A stretch of 64,000 nt of DNA from JAGOCV01 sp049445855 (GTDB lineage: Bacteria; Pseudomonadota; Gammaproteobacteria; Burkholderiales; Burkholderiaceae_C). The notes beneath the pieces were generated by a model that saw only the letters and a program-made list of their open reading frames with translations, was not told the DNA's origin and made no database searches. The translations under genes were made by a program, and so were the position numbers. How positions within the stretch are numbered: position 1 is the stretch's first letter; the number at the start of each line of letters is the position of its first letter. The stretch spans positions 558,001 through 622,000 of the forward strand of contig NZ_JBMSDV010000001.1 in the NCBI RefSeq assembly GCF_049445855.1, in the 5' to 3' direction. This document shows, one piece after another, positions 9,137 to 16,501 of this stretch.

Positions 9137-9832
9137 CTATCGGCAAGTCAGACCACATTCACGCAGCCGGATTGCAAGAGTCGTGGGCGACACGTCGAAC
9201 AGGTTATTCAATGAATCGAACTGCCTCCCACGGAATCGCAATGCTGTCGCGACAACTCGTTCGAACGCCAGCGAGTCGTATGAAGAATTCATCAGTGACA
9301 TGAAATTGGAACCCAGCAGTTCGTATGCAACGTTGTCAGTAAGCGCCAATTGCTCCACACCAAAGGCAGCGATAAATGCTCGACGCAGGTGCTTGCGGGG
9401 AACAAGAAAGCAGCCAGCAAAAATATTAGCCTCAATCTCGACCCGCTCTGTACGAACGCCTGGTTCGTTCAACCCCTTAAGCGGCAACTCCCGGTGCATA
9501 TGAAGATTCGGATGAAGCCGCAAGTGTCCGACCTCGTGTGCAAGTGTGAAGCGCTGCGTCCTAGGAATTTGTTGGTCTGAAACACCAATGAATCTAGCTG
9601 GTCGATTGATAAAGCCGCCGAGCTGAAAGCCTGGGCGCGTTCCGGGACTGGTCACATAACCTTCTTGAACAGTAAAACCCAAATGCTCTGCCGCAATCCA
9701 CGGATCGCAAACGTCCAAATGCAAAACATTCTGACCAGGCCAGTATTTGCACTGTTGATCCCACAGCTCAGTCTGTAGCTGGCGGGCATCATCTTCGATG
9801 CCGCTGGCGTTTATGGGAGTGATGGCGAGCAT
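9137..9832 (-). CDS. ImmA/IrrE-family metallopeptidase
   Basis: A 231-aa protein with the zinc peptidase signature FTLAHEVGHLRLH near residues 96-108 and a downstream EIEANIFAGCFLVP helix that supplies the third ligand. Family members cleave XRE-type repressors (ImmA, IrrE/PprI) or act as the protease half of toxin-antitoxin-like pairs. No XRE gene is fused or directly adjacent; the nearest is at 11468. Elements C and D flank it, so it may be a single-gene cargo unit. The ribosome site is weak. The family call is firm; the substrate is unknown. Confidence 0.85.
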   Translation of the reverse strand: MLAITPINASGIEDDARQLQTELWDQQCKYWPGQNVLHLDVCDPWIAAEHLGFTVQEGYVTSPGTRPGFQLGGFINRPARFIGVSDQQIPRTQRFTLAHEVGHLRLHPNLHMHRELPLKGLNEPGVRTERVEIEANIFAGCFLVPRKHLRRAFIAAFGVEQLALTDNVAYELLGSNFMSLMNSSYDSLAFERVVATALRFRGRQFDSLNNLFDVSPTTLAIRLRECGLTCR

Positions 9833-9938
9833 AGGCAGGAAATATACAGATATTCCGGCTTCTACGCTATAGGTAGTGGTTCATCGGCATCTCACCCCCT
9901 ATATTTAGTGGTGAGCGACTAGATTTTGCCTCACCCCA

Positions 9939-9991
9939 TCCCTCCCGCTGCATCGATACATGGCTTTGGTCGGGAACGAGACCCGGGATTC
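9939..9991. repeat. Island dyad element D
   Basis: It contains TCCCG (9943), TACATG (9957-9962), GGGA (9972), GAGA (9978) and GGGA (9985), then TTC, with the spacing of elements A-C. It is bracketed by a 12-base direct repeat TCACCCCATCCC at 9931-9942 and 9990-10001. It ends 10 bases past the DUF1643 stop codon. Confidence 0.6.
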
Positions 9992-10001
9992 ACCCCATCC
10001 C

Positions 10002-10499
10002 TTATTCAAGATCGAACGCCGACAACCTCCAGTTGTAGTCCAGCCGGCTCGCATGCCTCGGATGCCCCGTAGCGGTCAGTTCACCCAGCCGGAACCACTT
10101 GGGGTTGTATTTCGCCAGCCGCTCGATCAGTTGGTCCCGCGCCTTCAAGAAATAGCCGTGGTACGTAACCGATTGCCCCCACGTCGCCCAGATGTGCGGC
10201 TCCGGCACCTGCGCCACCACGTCCTCGATGGCCTGGAGGTTCCGCTCGAACGCTACCTTGCTGACCGTGACCGGCAGTTTCCGGTAATCCGTCGCGCGCA
10301 CCGGGTACAAGTTCAGCATCACAAAGCCGCCGTAGCCGTGCAGCGCCGCCACCTTGCGCACCCGCGCGACTGTCGGATCGGCTCTCTCCTGCGTTGCCGT
10401 CGATGGATTCAGGCCTATGACGAGAAGCGGTCGCTCACCGCTTTGGCCGAGCGTGTAGCGCCATGTGTCGCCCTCGTCCGAGTGGTAGATGTCGAACAT
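10002..10499 (-). CDS. DUF1643 domain protein
   Basis: A 165-aa protein matching the DUF1643 pattern: an N-terminal RPLLVIGLNPSTAT block followed by ADPTVARVRKVA, then GFVMLNLYPVRAT and a WATWGQ segment. The family has an alpha/beta fold resembling nucleotide- or glycosylase-like enzymes, but I know no biochemical function. It begins 4 bases after the lipoprotein gene ends, so the two are cotranscribed leftward. Dyad element D follows its stop. The family identification is good; the role is unknown. Confidence 0.8.
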   Translation of the reverse strand: MFDIYHSDEGDTWRYTLGQSGERPLLVIGLNPSTATQERADPTVARVRKVAALHGYGGFVMLNLYPVRATDYRKLPVTVSKVAFERNLQAIEDVVAQVPEPHIWATWGQSVTYHGYFLKARDQLIERLAKYNPKWFRLGELTATGHPRHASRLDYNWRLSAFDLE

Positions 10500-10503
10500 C
10501 GCA

Positions 10504-11367
10504 TCAACCCTGGCCCTGCAACTGTTTGGCTCGCTCGGCAGTCAGTTTGGACTTGCAACTCAGAATCTCCAGTTGCATTGCCTGCCCGCCAGCAATATCG
10601 CCATTCGTGTCCTGCTCGATCCTGGATTCCGAACACTCTTCGTCGCGGCGTTTGATCCACGCCCGCTGCTCATCGCGGAGGGCGACCTTCTGCGCGTCAG
10701 TCATGGTCGCCCGAGCGGCTTGATAGGCGTCGTTGAGCGCCTTGTCAGCCATCTGATACTCGACCTGGGCGACTTCCCTGGGGTCAGAGATGTCCTCCTT
10801 TGCCGCTGGCTCAGGGGCTGGGACAGCCGCAGCCCGGGCCGCCTGCCCCCTGCTCTCCATGGCCTGCGTGTAGAAGACGCTGCCCAGCCCACCGACGAGG
10901 CCGGCAAATGTCGAATAGCCACGCGCCTCAACCCGGATCGTCTTGCGGTCATCAGACTGACTAACCCGGTATTCCACATGACCAGAAAGCGTCCTGTCTT
11001 GCATCTGAACACCACTGCCCTCCTTCGCCACCAACGTGCGGAACATGGTGAGGTCGTATTTGAGCGTTTCCGGCACCGTCGTCGTCATCGACGCTTGGCA
11101 ACTGACTTGCCGCACTTCCTTGCTGGTTTCGGTGGTCGTGATACCCGATAGCTGAATCGAAAGATTCTTTCGGGTGATATCCATTAGCTGCGCGGCGTTG
11201 TCCGCACCAACCGTCGAGGAGAACTGCTTCTCCACGTCCTGCCAGATGAGCTGACTCAACACCTTCTGCGCGTCCTCAGCAGAACAGCTAGGGCCCGATG
11301 CGGAGTCGGCACAGCCCGCCAGCACCACAAGGACACTAACTCCACCCAACCACATACACCTCGACAT
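10504..11367 (-). CDS. Lipoprotein with C-terminal LprI-like domain
   Basis: A 287-aa exported lipoprotein. The N-terminus carries a hydrophobic signal ending in lipobox VVLAGC, cysteine near residue 19. About residues 25-170 are beta-rich and unassigned. About residues 205-285 match the LprI/DUF1311 helical domain (motif LRDEQRAWIKRRDEEC plus a late conserved cysteine), the family of lysozyme inhibitor LprI. It probably sits in the periplasm or outer membrane. It is divergent from the XRE gene at 11468 and first gene of an operon with DUF1643. Lysozyme inhibition itself is unproven for most of this family. Confidence 0.75.
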   Translation of the reverse strand: MSRCMWLGGVSVLVVLAGCADSASGPSCSAEDAQKVLSQLIWQDVEKQFSSTVGADNAAQLMDITRKNLSIQLSGITTTETSKEVRQVSCQASMTTTVPETLKYDLTMFRTLVAKEGSGVQMQDRTLSGHVEYRVSQSDDRKTIRVEARGYSTFAGLVGGLGSVFYTQAMESRGQAARAAAVPAPEPAAKEDISDPREVAQVEYQMADKALNDAYQAARATMTDAQKVALRDEQRAWIKRRDEECSESRIEQDTNGDIAGGQAMQLEILSCKSKLTAERAKQLQGQG

Positions 11368-11467
11368 TCCATTCTCCTCTTGATGAGACGAGAAAATTTT
11401 ATGTCACGATTAGTGCGTCAACAATCAGTGCGTGGCCTATTAATGCTCAGACAGTCAAAGTGCCGAT

Positions 11468-11695
11468 GTGAGCAAACAGACACTTCGGCAACGATTCGGG
11501 GTACGCATCCGTCAACTGCGGGAAGAAGCCGGCTATTCGCAGGAAGCGTTTGCTGATGCCTGCGGTTATGCACGGTCTTACATGAGTCGCATCGAGCGAG
11601 GGCTTGGAAATCCCTCACTGGATGCCATCGAAGTTCTGGCTAACGCGCTACAGGTTGAAGTGGCTGAGCTATTCCCAATCACCGGCAGTAGATAG
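11468..11695 (+). CDS. Small XRE-family HTH regulator
   Basis: A 75-aa stand-alone Cro/CI-type DNA-binding domain: FGVRIRQLREEAGYSQEAFAD, then YMSRIERGLGNPSLD and a final LANALQVEVAELF helix, the five-helix XRE fold with nothing added. It starts at GTG 11468 with a poor ribosome site. It diverges from the lipoprotein operon across about 100 bases and may regulate it. The prophage inserted 23 bases downstream of its stop. It is also the nearest candidate substrate for the ImmA-like protease. Confidence 0.85.
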   Translation: MSKQTLRQRFGVRIRQLREEAGYSQEAFADACGYARSYMSRIERGLGNPSLDAIEVLANALQVEVAELFPITGSR

Positions 11696-11713
11696 CGGCG
11701 ACCGGTCAGTAGC

Positions 11714-11718
11714 CAAGC
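11714..11718. repeat. Left target-site duplication CAAGC
   Basis: CAAGC precedes the prophage TGTG end and is repeated exactly at 50801-50805 after the ACA end. Five bases is the duplication length made by Mu transposase. Confidence 0.7.
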
Positions 11719-11745
11719 TGTGCAAGGCAATGATCACAGAGGAAA

Positions 11746-11780
11746 CGGGATAAGGCGGGAAAAAGAGGGAAAACGCGGGA
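11746..11780. promoter_or_regulatory. Left-end GGGA array, candidate transposase sites
   Basis: Four copies of (C/A)GGGA recur exactly every 10 bases at 11746, 11756, 11766 and 11776, 27-61 bases inside the phage end. One-turn phasing at this position suggests transposase binding sites or bent DNA. Confidence 0.4.
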
Positions 11781-11795
11781 TTTTCTCAATGAAAT

Positions 11796-11812
11796 CAGGG
11801 CTCTAAGCCCTG
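11796..11812 (-). terminator. Early operon terminator candidate
   Basis: CAGGGCT and AGCCCTG form a 7-bp stem with a 3-base loop, overlapping the stop codon of the last leftward gene. It is followed by ATTTC rather than a strong T-run, so it is a modest candidate. Confidence 0.4.
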
Positions 11813-12075
11813 CCTAGGTCCACTCCGATGGACACGTTAGCGGCATCGATCTGGCCGAGCGCGGCGGCGGTTTCAGAGCGAACCTGTCCAGGGCGGTTCG
11901 GCTCCACTCGTGGCGGCCACTGAGGCAGCTCAATCCCCCTCTGTACGGCGCGCTGGAAGGCCGCGAAGTCCGCAGCTCCCTCAGCCGACCGACATGCCAG
12001 CAGGCCGCCCACCCGGAAGAGCTGAACATGTCCGCTTTGGACACCTTCCGTCCCACTGATCGGCTGCTGAAACAT
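11803..12075 (-). CDS. Hypothetical early protein, 90 aa
   Basis: Last frame of the leftward early operon. From ATG 12075 it gives a soluble 90-aa protein beginning MFQQPISGTEGVQSG; GGGGGA lies about 10 bases upstream. It overlaps the Mor-type gene stop region only slightly upstream of it. A competing frame (11814-12095) has a less protein-like composition. No family recognised, and the coding status itself is uncertain. Confidence 0.4.
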   Translation of the reverse strand: MFQQPISGTEGVQSGHVQLFRVGGLLACRSAEGAADFAAFQRAVQRGIELPQWPPRVEPNRPGQVRSETAAALGQIDAANVSIGVDLGRA

Positions 12076-12091
12076 GTCCGTAAATCCCCCT

Positions 12092-12505
12092 TCAAGCCGG
12101 CTTTTCGCCGCTGTGGATAACCGGCGCAGTTGCCGCTCCGGATTCCGCCCCGAAGAGGTCATTTTGCGACCGTTTCCGCCATTCCACCAGGCAGCGTCGA
12201 TAAATCTGGTGCACCCGGACATAGCTGATGCCGAACTCGCGGGCCAGCTCGTGCGCGTTGCCGCGCTCCATGCGGCGGAAGATCTCCCAATCACGCTTTG
12301 ACAGCCGGAACGACTGATCGCCCACGATGTAGATGTTCTGGCCCTTCCAGTGCTCGGCCAGCCAGTCGGCGAGGTGGTTGCCAACGTCGATGGCCTGCTC
12401 TTCCGCGACGCCATGCTTCTTCATCAGCTGGACGGCGGCCTGCTCCGCGACATCCGCGAGCAGCTCGTGCCGGCGCGCCTCGGCTGGCGTGTCAGTGAGG
12501 TTCAT
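12092..12505 (-). CDS. Mor-family transcription activator
   Basis: A 137-aa protein of the Mu Mor/C activator family. It has an N-terminal helical dimerisation region, the strand GQNIYIVGD, then a C-terminal helix-turn-helix NAHELAREFGISYVRVHQIYRR. In Mu, Mor turns on the middle promoter and its relative C turns on late genes. Here only one such gene is present, so it may drive the late promoters directly; the TAAAG-N2-CTTTA palindromes at 24876, 32781 and 44609 are candidate targets. It starts at ATG 12505, overlapping the gemA stop by four bases (ATGA). Confidence 0.85.
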   Translation of the reverse strand: MNLTDTPAEARRHELLADVAEQAAVQLMKKHGVAEEQAIDVGNHLADWLAEHWKGQNIYIVGDQSFRLSKRDWEIFRRMERGNAHELAREFGISYVRVHQIYRRCLVEWRKRSQNDLFGAESGAATAPVIHSGEKPA

Positions 12506-12945
12506 TTCCGCACTCCTTTCCTGTCCTGCTCGACGCCGAGCGCCTGGGTGATCTTGTAGAGGTCGCGCGGCGTGCACCATTCGAAGAACTTCGGTGCCTG
12601 GTCGCCGAGCATCTGCTTCGCAATGCCGTCCGCGTACGTGTCCGGCAGCTTGCCCAGGCTGATGAGCTGGGCCCGGATGCGGCGCACCATAGGCGCGGCA
12701 GCAGGTGACGGCGTAGGGCGCGAGGGGCGACGCGTCGTCTGCACTGGCTTGGAGACGCCCGTACGCGCCAGTTGCCCCTGCAGATGAGCGATGTACTTCG
12801 CACGCTGTGCCATGTTCATGTCGCCGCTGCTGTAGACGCCAGTGACCTGGTGCTTCACGGTCTCGGCGTCTTCGCCCAGCAGGCCCAGCTGGCGTTGCAT
12901 GGCGTGGATGCGCTTCAGATCTGCGGCGCGTGCGTGATCAGCCAT
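12502..12945 (-). CDS. gemA: GemA-like regulatory protein
   Basis: A 147-aa protein of the Mu GemA (gp16, DUF1018) family, recognised by ADLKRIHAMQRQLGLLGED near the N-terminus, the SSGDMNMAQRAKYIAHL segment and a C-terminal WCTPRDLYKITQALG. In Mu, GemA/Mor are cotranscribed and GemA affects host gene expression and DNA gyrase-dependent functions. Here too it precedes the Mor gene with a four-base overlap. ATG 12945 was chosen over upstream starts because it opens the conserved region. Confidence 0.8.
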   Translation of the reverse strand: MADHARAADLKRIHAMQRQLGLLGEDAETVKHQVTGVYSSGDMNMAQRAKYIAHLQGQLARTGVSKPVQTTRRPSRPTPSPAAAPMVRRIRAQLISLGKLPDTYADGIAKQMLGDQAPKFFEWCTPRDLYKITQALGVEQDRKGVRK

Positions 12946-13207
12946 GCTGCTCCTCCTCAGCAACTTCGAAAAGCGCATGAAAGCGCGCCGGTGCATAGAC
13001 GTGAGGGCTCAGGGTGTTGCCCTCGTTAAAAACGATCCACGAGCCCGGCAGCAGCGCCTGGAAGCCTCTGTCCATGCTGTGCACGCCCCAGCGTTCATCG
13101 CCCGCGCGCGTGCGCAGGGGATCGCGCACCTCGACTTCGGATGCGTCACCAGGCTGATGCCACTGCACTGCCATGAACTCTTGAGGACGCGAGCGGACTT
13201 TGAGCAT
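12938..13207 (-). CDS. Phage early protein, 89 aa
   Basis: A small soluble protein beginning MLKVRSRPQEFMAVQWHQPG, a form typical of phage proteins that place a beta-rich PGDW-type module after a VxxxP opener; several Mu-like and lambdoid phages encode relatives of unknown role. It starts at ATG 13207, one base into the preceding stop (TGATG), and overlaps gemA by eight bases. Function unknown. Confidence 0.65.
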   Translation of the reverse strand: MLKVRSRPQEFMAVQWHQPGDASEVEVRDPLRTRAGDERWGVHSMDRGFQALLPGSWIVFNEGNTLSPHVYAPARFHALFEVAEEEQHG

Positions 13208-13497
13208 CAGTTCACCAGCGAAGTGAAGAGACTGCGCTGCCGCTGCGCGTCGGCCTCGCTGCGAAAGCAACTCGGACAGAGGTGCGCGTTGGGCCCGGTT
13301 TGATGAGCGTGCGCTGCACACAGAGGCGTGTCGCAGGTGCCGCTGGGACGACGGCCGTCAACGCCATCGCACAAGTAGCCGCCCGGAGCCAGGCATCGCT
13401 CTTCCGCGCCGCTGATCACTACGAAAGCGCAGCACGGTTCAGGGAGCTTGCTGCCCCTCATGTGCACGATTCCGAATTTGAGACGGTAGAACGGCAT
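13207..13497 (-). CDS. Cysteine-rich early protein, 96 aa
   Basis: Starts at ATG 13497 directly on the preceding stop (TAATG). The second half carries paired cysteines and histidines (RCLAPGG, CDGVDG, CDTPLCAAHAHQ, LCPSCF), suggesting one or two zinc-binding knuckles. Small zinc-finger proteins of this kind recur in phage early regions. No catalytic motif seen. Confidence 0.6.
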   Translation of the reverse strand: MPFYRLKFGIVHMRGSKLPEPCCAFVVISGAEERCLAPGGYLCDGVDGRRPSGTCDTPLCAAHAHQTGPNAHLCPSCFRSEADAQRQRSLFTSLVN

Positions 13498-13991
13498 TAC
13501 TGATCGCATCCTTTGCCGACAGCGCCACGGTCATCACGGCCACCGAAATCACGCCAGTGCACCCAGCCTTGAGGGCAGTAGAAGCCCCACTCCCGAATTC
13601 GAGGCCCACGGATGAAGAGCGTCCAGCATGAAATAGGCGTGTCGTTGTATGGCTGGCTGGACACGAAATCGGCAATGGTCAGCAGCTCCACCCGATGCGG
13701 CGACTTCCACCAGCGAAAGACGATGTCGCCGCAGTAGCGCGCGAAGACGCCATGCGGCGTGTGCTCGCGGTACTCACCCGACAGCAACACCGAGATGTTG
13801 AAAAGCCAAGGATGGTCGTGCAAGGCACGGTCGTCGTCGGAGCGGAGAAACTCGTGAACAAAGATGTTCAGCAGCGGGTTGCTGGGCAGCAGCCGGTGGC
13901 GCTTCAGATACGGTCGCTCTTTGCCGCCGATCACCAGGTCTGGTTGTCGGTTGCTGGCCCACTTGAACAGGGCATTCCAAAGCCACTTCAT
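13497..13991 (-). CDS. Cupin-like phage protein, 164 aa
   Basis: A beta-rich protein with a metal-site motif ALHDHPW (histidines two apart) near residue 58 and later RVELLTIAD and WGFYCPQGWVHW segments, consistent with a single cupin barrel. Related proteins occur in many tailed phages, and I know no assigned reaction. It ends exactly where the next gene begins (TAATG) and overlaps the preceding one by four bases. Fold inferred from motifs only. Confidence 0.6.
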   Translation of the reverse strand: MKWLWNALFKWASNRQPDLVIGGKERPYLKRHRLLPSNPLLNIFVHEFLRSDDDRALHDHPWLFNISVLLSGEYREHTPHGVFARYCGDIVFRWWKSPHRVELLTIADFVSSQPYNDTPISCWTLFIRGPRIREWGFYCPQGWVHWRDFGGRDDRGAVGKGCDQ

Positions 13992-14269
13992 GACGCTGCC
14001 TCCTGCTTCGCCCGGAGAACATTCACCAGGTTCCGGTAGCTGTTCTCACCCGGCTTGCCTTCAGCCGTAGCAATCCCCTCGATGGCCTGGGCGCACGCCT
14101 CGACATAGCGAACGTCATGCATCAGCGCGAAGCGCGTCGGCGAAGCGCGATAGCGGGCGTTGATGGTGCGTTGCGTTGCCTGCGGCACCAGTCGCCAGTG
14201 GCGGGAGCACATGAAGCGGCCCGTGTCCACCACGGCCTTGCATTCGACGGCGTCACACGGGCGACTCAT
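13988..14269 (-). CDS. Small zinc-knuckle early protein, 93 aa
   Basis: Starts at ATG 14269 (ATGA overlap). The N-terminus holds CDAVECKAVVDTGRFMC followed by SRHW, a CX4C...CX2H pattern that could bind one zinc ion. The remainder is helical (AQAIEGIATAEGK). Similar proteins are seen in Burkholderiales prophages; role unknown. Confidence 0.6.
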   Translation of the reverse strand: MSRPCDAVECKAVVDTGRFMCSRHWRLVPQATQRTINARYRASPTRFALMHDVRYVEACAQAIEGIATAEGKPGENSYRNLVNVLRAKQEAAS

Positions 14270-14502
14270 GTGCTGGCTCCCCACTCAGTCCAGCCGTTGT
14301 CCTTGGCCCAAGACATCAGCGGCGTTGCATAGCCGTCGCGCACGCTGACGACACGAAAGCCAACAGCGGGATTGGCGTAGTACCCGATGTCGTGAGCGGC
14401 ATTCATGATGATCGCTGTGCCCGTTGCGTCGGCCACGTCAAACGAGCACACGTCTTTCCATGCGCCGGCAGTGTTCACTTGCAGCTTGGCGGGCTTCTTC
14501 AT
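14266..14502 (-). CDS. Hypothetical early protein, 78 aa
   Basis: ATG 14502 overlaps the preceding stop as ATGA. A compact, probably alpha/beta protein beginning MKKPAKLQVNTAGAWKDV, with no cysteines or membrane span. No family recognised. Its reality is supported by coupling on both sides. Confidence 0.6.
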   Translation of the reverse strand: MKKPAKLQVNTAGAWKDVCSFDVADATGTAIIMNAAHDIGYYANPAVGFRVVSVRDGYATPLMSWAKDNGWTEWGAST

Positions 14503-14759
14503 GACGCGGCTCCTCCCAAAAGAAGTGGGCCAAGCCACCAGTTCCACAAACCGACCAGGCTGGTGATGGCGAAGAACACCTGCTGCCAGAACAGGCCGCG
14601 CAGCAGGTTGTGAGCTGCGAACAGCAGCCAGGCGACGTTGCTCACCAGGAAGCAGCCGAAGCCCAACGCGGGCGGGATCTGCATTGCCAGCAGCGCCGCT
14701 CCCAGGATGCCGAACACAGCACCGATCCACTGAAGAGAAGGCACGCGGTGTTGCTTCAC
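14499..14759 (-). CDS. Small three-span membrane protein, 86 aa
   Basis: Three predicted membrane helices cover most of the protein (about residues 11-28, 32-50 and 58-78), with aromatic-rich SNVAWLLFAAHNLLRG between. The layout resembles half-size SemiSWEET/PnuC-like transporters and phage membrane proteins of unknown role. Four-base overlaps on both sides tie it to the early operon. A membrane protein here could act in superinfection exclusion, but nothing specific shows that. Confidence 0.65.
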   Translation of the reverse strand: MKQHRVPSLQWIGAVFGILGAALLAMQIPPALGFGCFLVSNVAWLLFAAHNLLRGLFWQQVFFAITSLVGLWNWWLGPLLLGGAAS

Positions 14760-15445
14760 TTCGTTCTCCAGATGCGGAAGTTCTGACCATCGACGGCGCG
14801 GCGAAGGAAAGTCAGGAACGTGAATTCATCGTCTTTCACGACGGAGTCGACGGTGCGGCGCACCGACAGCGGCAGCAGGTACGAGTCACCCACGGTCATC
14901 TTCATGAGAAGGCCGGAGATCTGCTCCCGAATGGCCGATGCCATGCAATTGCTAGGCAAGGGGACGTCTGACTCGAGTCGCACCTTCGAAAGATCGACAG
15001 CGGCGTTGCCAGCGCTGCCACCGCGATATGGACGACGCGGCTGGGCGACTGCCCGGCGGTCCATCTGTTCATGCTGGGCAAGCACGGGATGTCGGGCCTT
15101 CAGAACCGAGACGTGAATTTCCTCGGGTCCTTTCCTATAGAAGAACTCGCCGTCATCGCCTCGCTCGCGGATGAGCGCATTGCGGACAACGGCGTGACCG
15201 AGTTGCGTGTGAACGCCGCGCGCATCGACACCGAACTTCAACGCGATGTCTTCGACGCCCAGCTCCTCATCGGGATTGGCGGCAAAGAATTCCATGACCT
15301 TGAACGGCAGCGAGTCGTGGCGTGGCGCGTACGGCATCGGTGGTTTCTCCGAAGAAGAAAGGCCCCCACCGGCCGGGGCCGGCAGGGGAAAGACCAGGCG
15401 GGCCGGAGCCGCAACCTGATCAAGGAGGGATTCGTTCATGTTCAT
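14756..15445 (-). CDS. Early phage protein with winged-helix-like segment, 229 aa
   Basis: The N-terminal 40 residues are disordered (proline/glycine-rich). Residues 45-100 (LPFKVMEFFAANPDEELGVEDI, then KFGVDARGVHTQL) read like a winged helix. The C-terminal 90 residues include MASAIREQISGLLMKMTVGDS and a basic end, and resemble small modules in phage proteins that contact DNA. ATG 15445 or 15439 follow GAGAGG. No named family; DNA binding is inference. Confidence 0.55.
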   Translation of the reverse strand: MNMNESLLDQVAAPARLVFPLPAPAGGGLSSSEKPPMPYAPRHDSLPFKVMEFFAANPDEELGVEDIALKFGVDARGVHTQLGHAVVRNALIRERGDDGEFFYRKGPEEIHVSVLKARHPVLAQHEQMDRRAVAQPRRPYRGGSAGNAAVDLSKVRLESDVPLPSNCMASAIREQISGLLMKMTVGDSYLLPLSVRRTVDSVVKDDEFTFLTFLRRAVDGQNFRIWRTK

Positions 15446-15645
15446 TGACCTCTCGTTGAAGCCCTCTTGTGAAAGGGCTTTAACGAGAGCCGGGCCACCC
15501 CGTTCTCTCGGCGTGTGCCCGACGCCCTAAAGGAAAAATCCACGTCGTCACACGCTGCGGCGGTTTTCGGCTCTTCCAAAACCGGGGCACTCACCGCTAA
15601 TCCCCGCTGGCCGAACGCATCCCAGACCGGCCAGCCATGCGTTGC

Positions 15646-15861
15646 TCAAATGTCTGTAGGCCCGATCTGGATGCGCTGCTGGCCCTCGTTGCTCTCGGGT
15701 GCCCGCTTTTCGGCCTGCTGTGCCCGCCACTGCGTCAAAGACTTCGGGCAGCGGCTGCACACGCCGGTGCCGTCGTGTCGGTTCACTCCGAGCCAGCTGC
15801 AGCCGCCTGGGCATGCCTGGCTGTCGGTGCAGCTGCAGCTGATGCAGGTGGCCGTGCTCAT
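15646..15861 (-). CDS. Small cysteine-rich early protein, 71 aa
   Basis: CISCSCTDSQACPGGCSW at residues 6-23 plus CSRCP further on gives seven cysteines in 38 residues, a pattern common to short phage proteins predicted to bind zinc. ATG 15861 overlaps the DUF3164 stop by four bases. About 200 bases without a gene follow, before the next leftward gene. Confidence 0.65.
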   Translation of the reverse strand: MSTATCISCSCTDSQACPGGCSWLGVNRHDGTGVCSRCPKSLTQWRAQQAEKRAPESNEGQQRIQIGPTDI

Positions 15862-16478
15862 ACAGCTGCCACGTCCAGCGATATCGGGAAGTAGTGGCCC
15901 GAGGTGTCATCGCGCTTGTAGAAGCGGATGTAGGGCTTCGTGCTGGCAACGCGCATGCTGTCGCCGATGGCTTCCATCGCGCGCTGCCAGCGCTCGTCGG
16001 TGATCTGCAGGCTGCGCAGGCGAAGCACGCGGCCGGTGTTGATCTGGCCCTGCTTGTCCACCTGGAAGGCATCGTTGATCAGCACCTTGATGTTGTCGTT
16101 GCTTCCCTTGCTCCAGGTCTTCACGCATTCGTCGATCAACGCCTTCGCCGCCTGCAGGCGCTCGTCGAACGTGATGGTGTCCTGCATCTGGCGCACGATG
16201 CGGTACCGGCCATCGAAGGTGTGCAGCGTCACGTTGCCTTTGCTGCCGCCGGCCTTGGCGTCGTACTCGGCCAGGCTGCGCTCGATGAACTCGTTGACGT
16301 GGTTCATCGCAGTGGTCTTGAACGCCATCAGATCTGCGCTGACTTGCTCGGCCATGTCGCAGAGCTGGCGCACGACGCTGTCGCGGTCCTTGTCCACGGG
16401 CTTGACCTTGCTGGTCGGAATCAGAGCGCCCTTGGCGTCTTCCATGTAGCCCGAGGGAACGGTCTTCTTTTCATTCAT
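15858..16478 (-). CDS. DUF3164 family protein
   Basis: A 206-aa protein recognised as DUF3164, a family fixed in Mu-like early regions. It begins VPSGYMEDAKGALIPTSKVK, has a long helical centre (DSVVRQLCDMAEQVSADLM), then FDGRYRIVRQMQDTITFDE and a KVLINDAFQVDKQGQI block. No function is established to my knowledge. ATG 16478 follows CCGGAGAAATC, a good ribosome site. Confidence 0.8.
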   Translation of the reverse strand: MNEKKTVPSGYMEDAKGALIPTSKVKPVDKDRDSVVRQLCDMAEQVSADLMAFKTTAMNHVNEFIERSLAEYDAKAGGSKGNVTLHTFDGRYRIVRQMQDTITFDERLQAAKALIDECVKTWSKGSNDNIKVLINDAFQVDKQGQINTGRVLRLRSLQITDERWQRAMEAIGDSMRVASTKPYIRFYKRDDTSGHYFPISLDVAAV

Positions 16479-16501
16479 GTGATTTCTCCGGTAAAAGCTT
16501 T

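Noticed and set aside
3104..9991. Dyad elements A-D as integron attC sites
   Set aside because: No GTTRRRY/RYYYAAC core sites and no integrase in view; only the layout is similar.
11814..12095. Alternative 93-aa frame at the end of the early operon
   Set aside because: Rich in serine and arginine in the manner of a shadow frame; the overlapping frame at 11803-12075 looks better.
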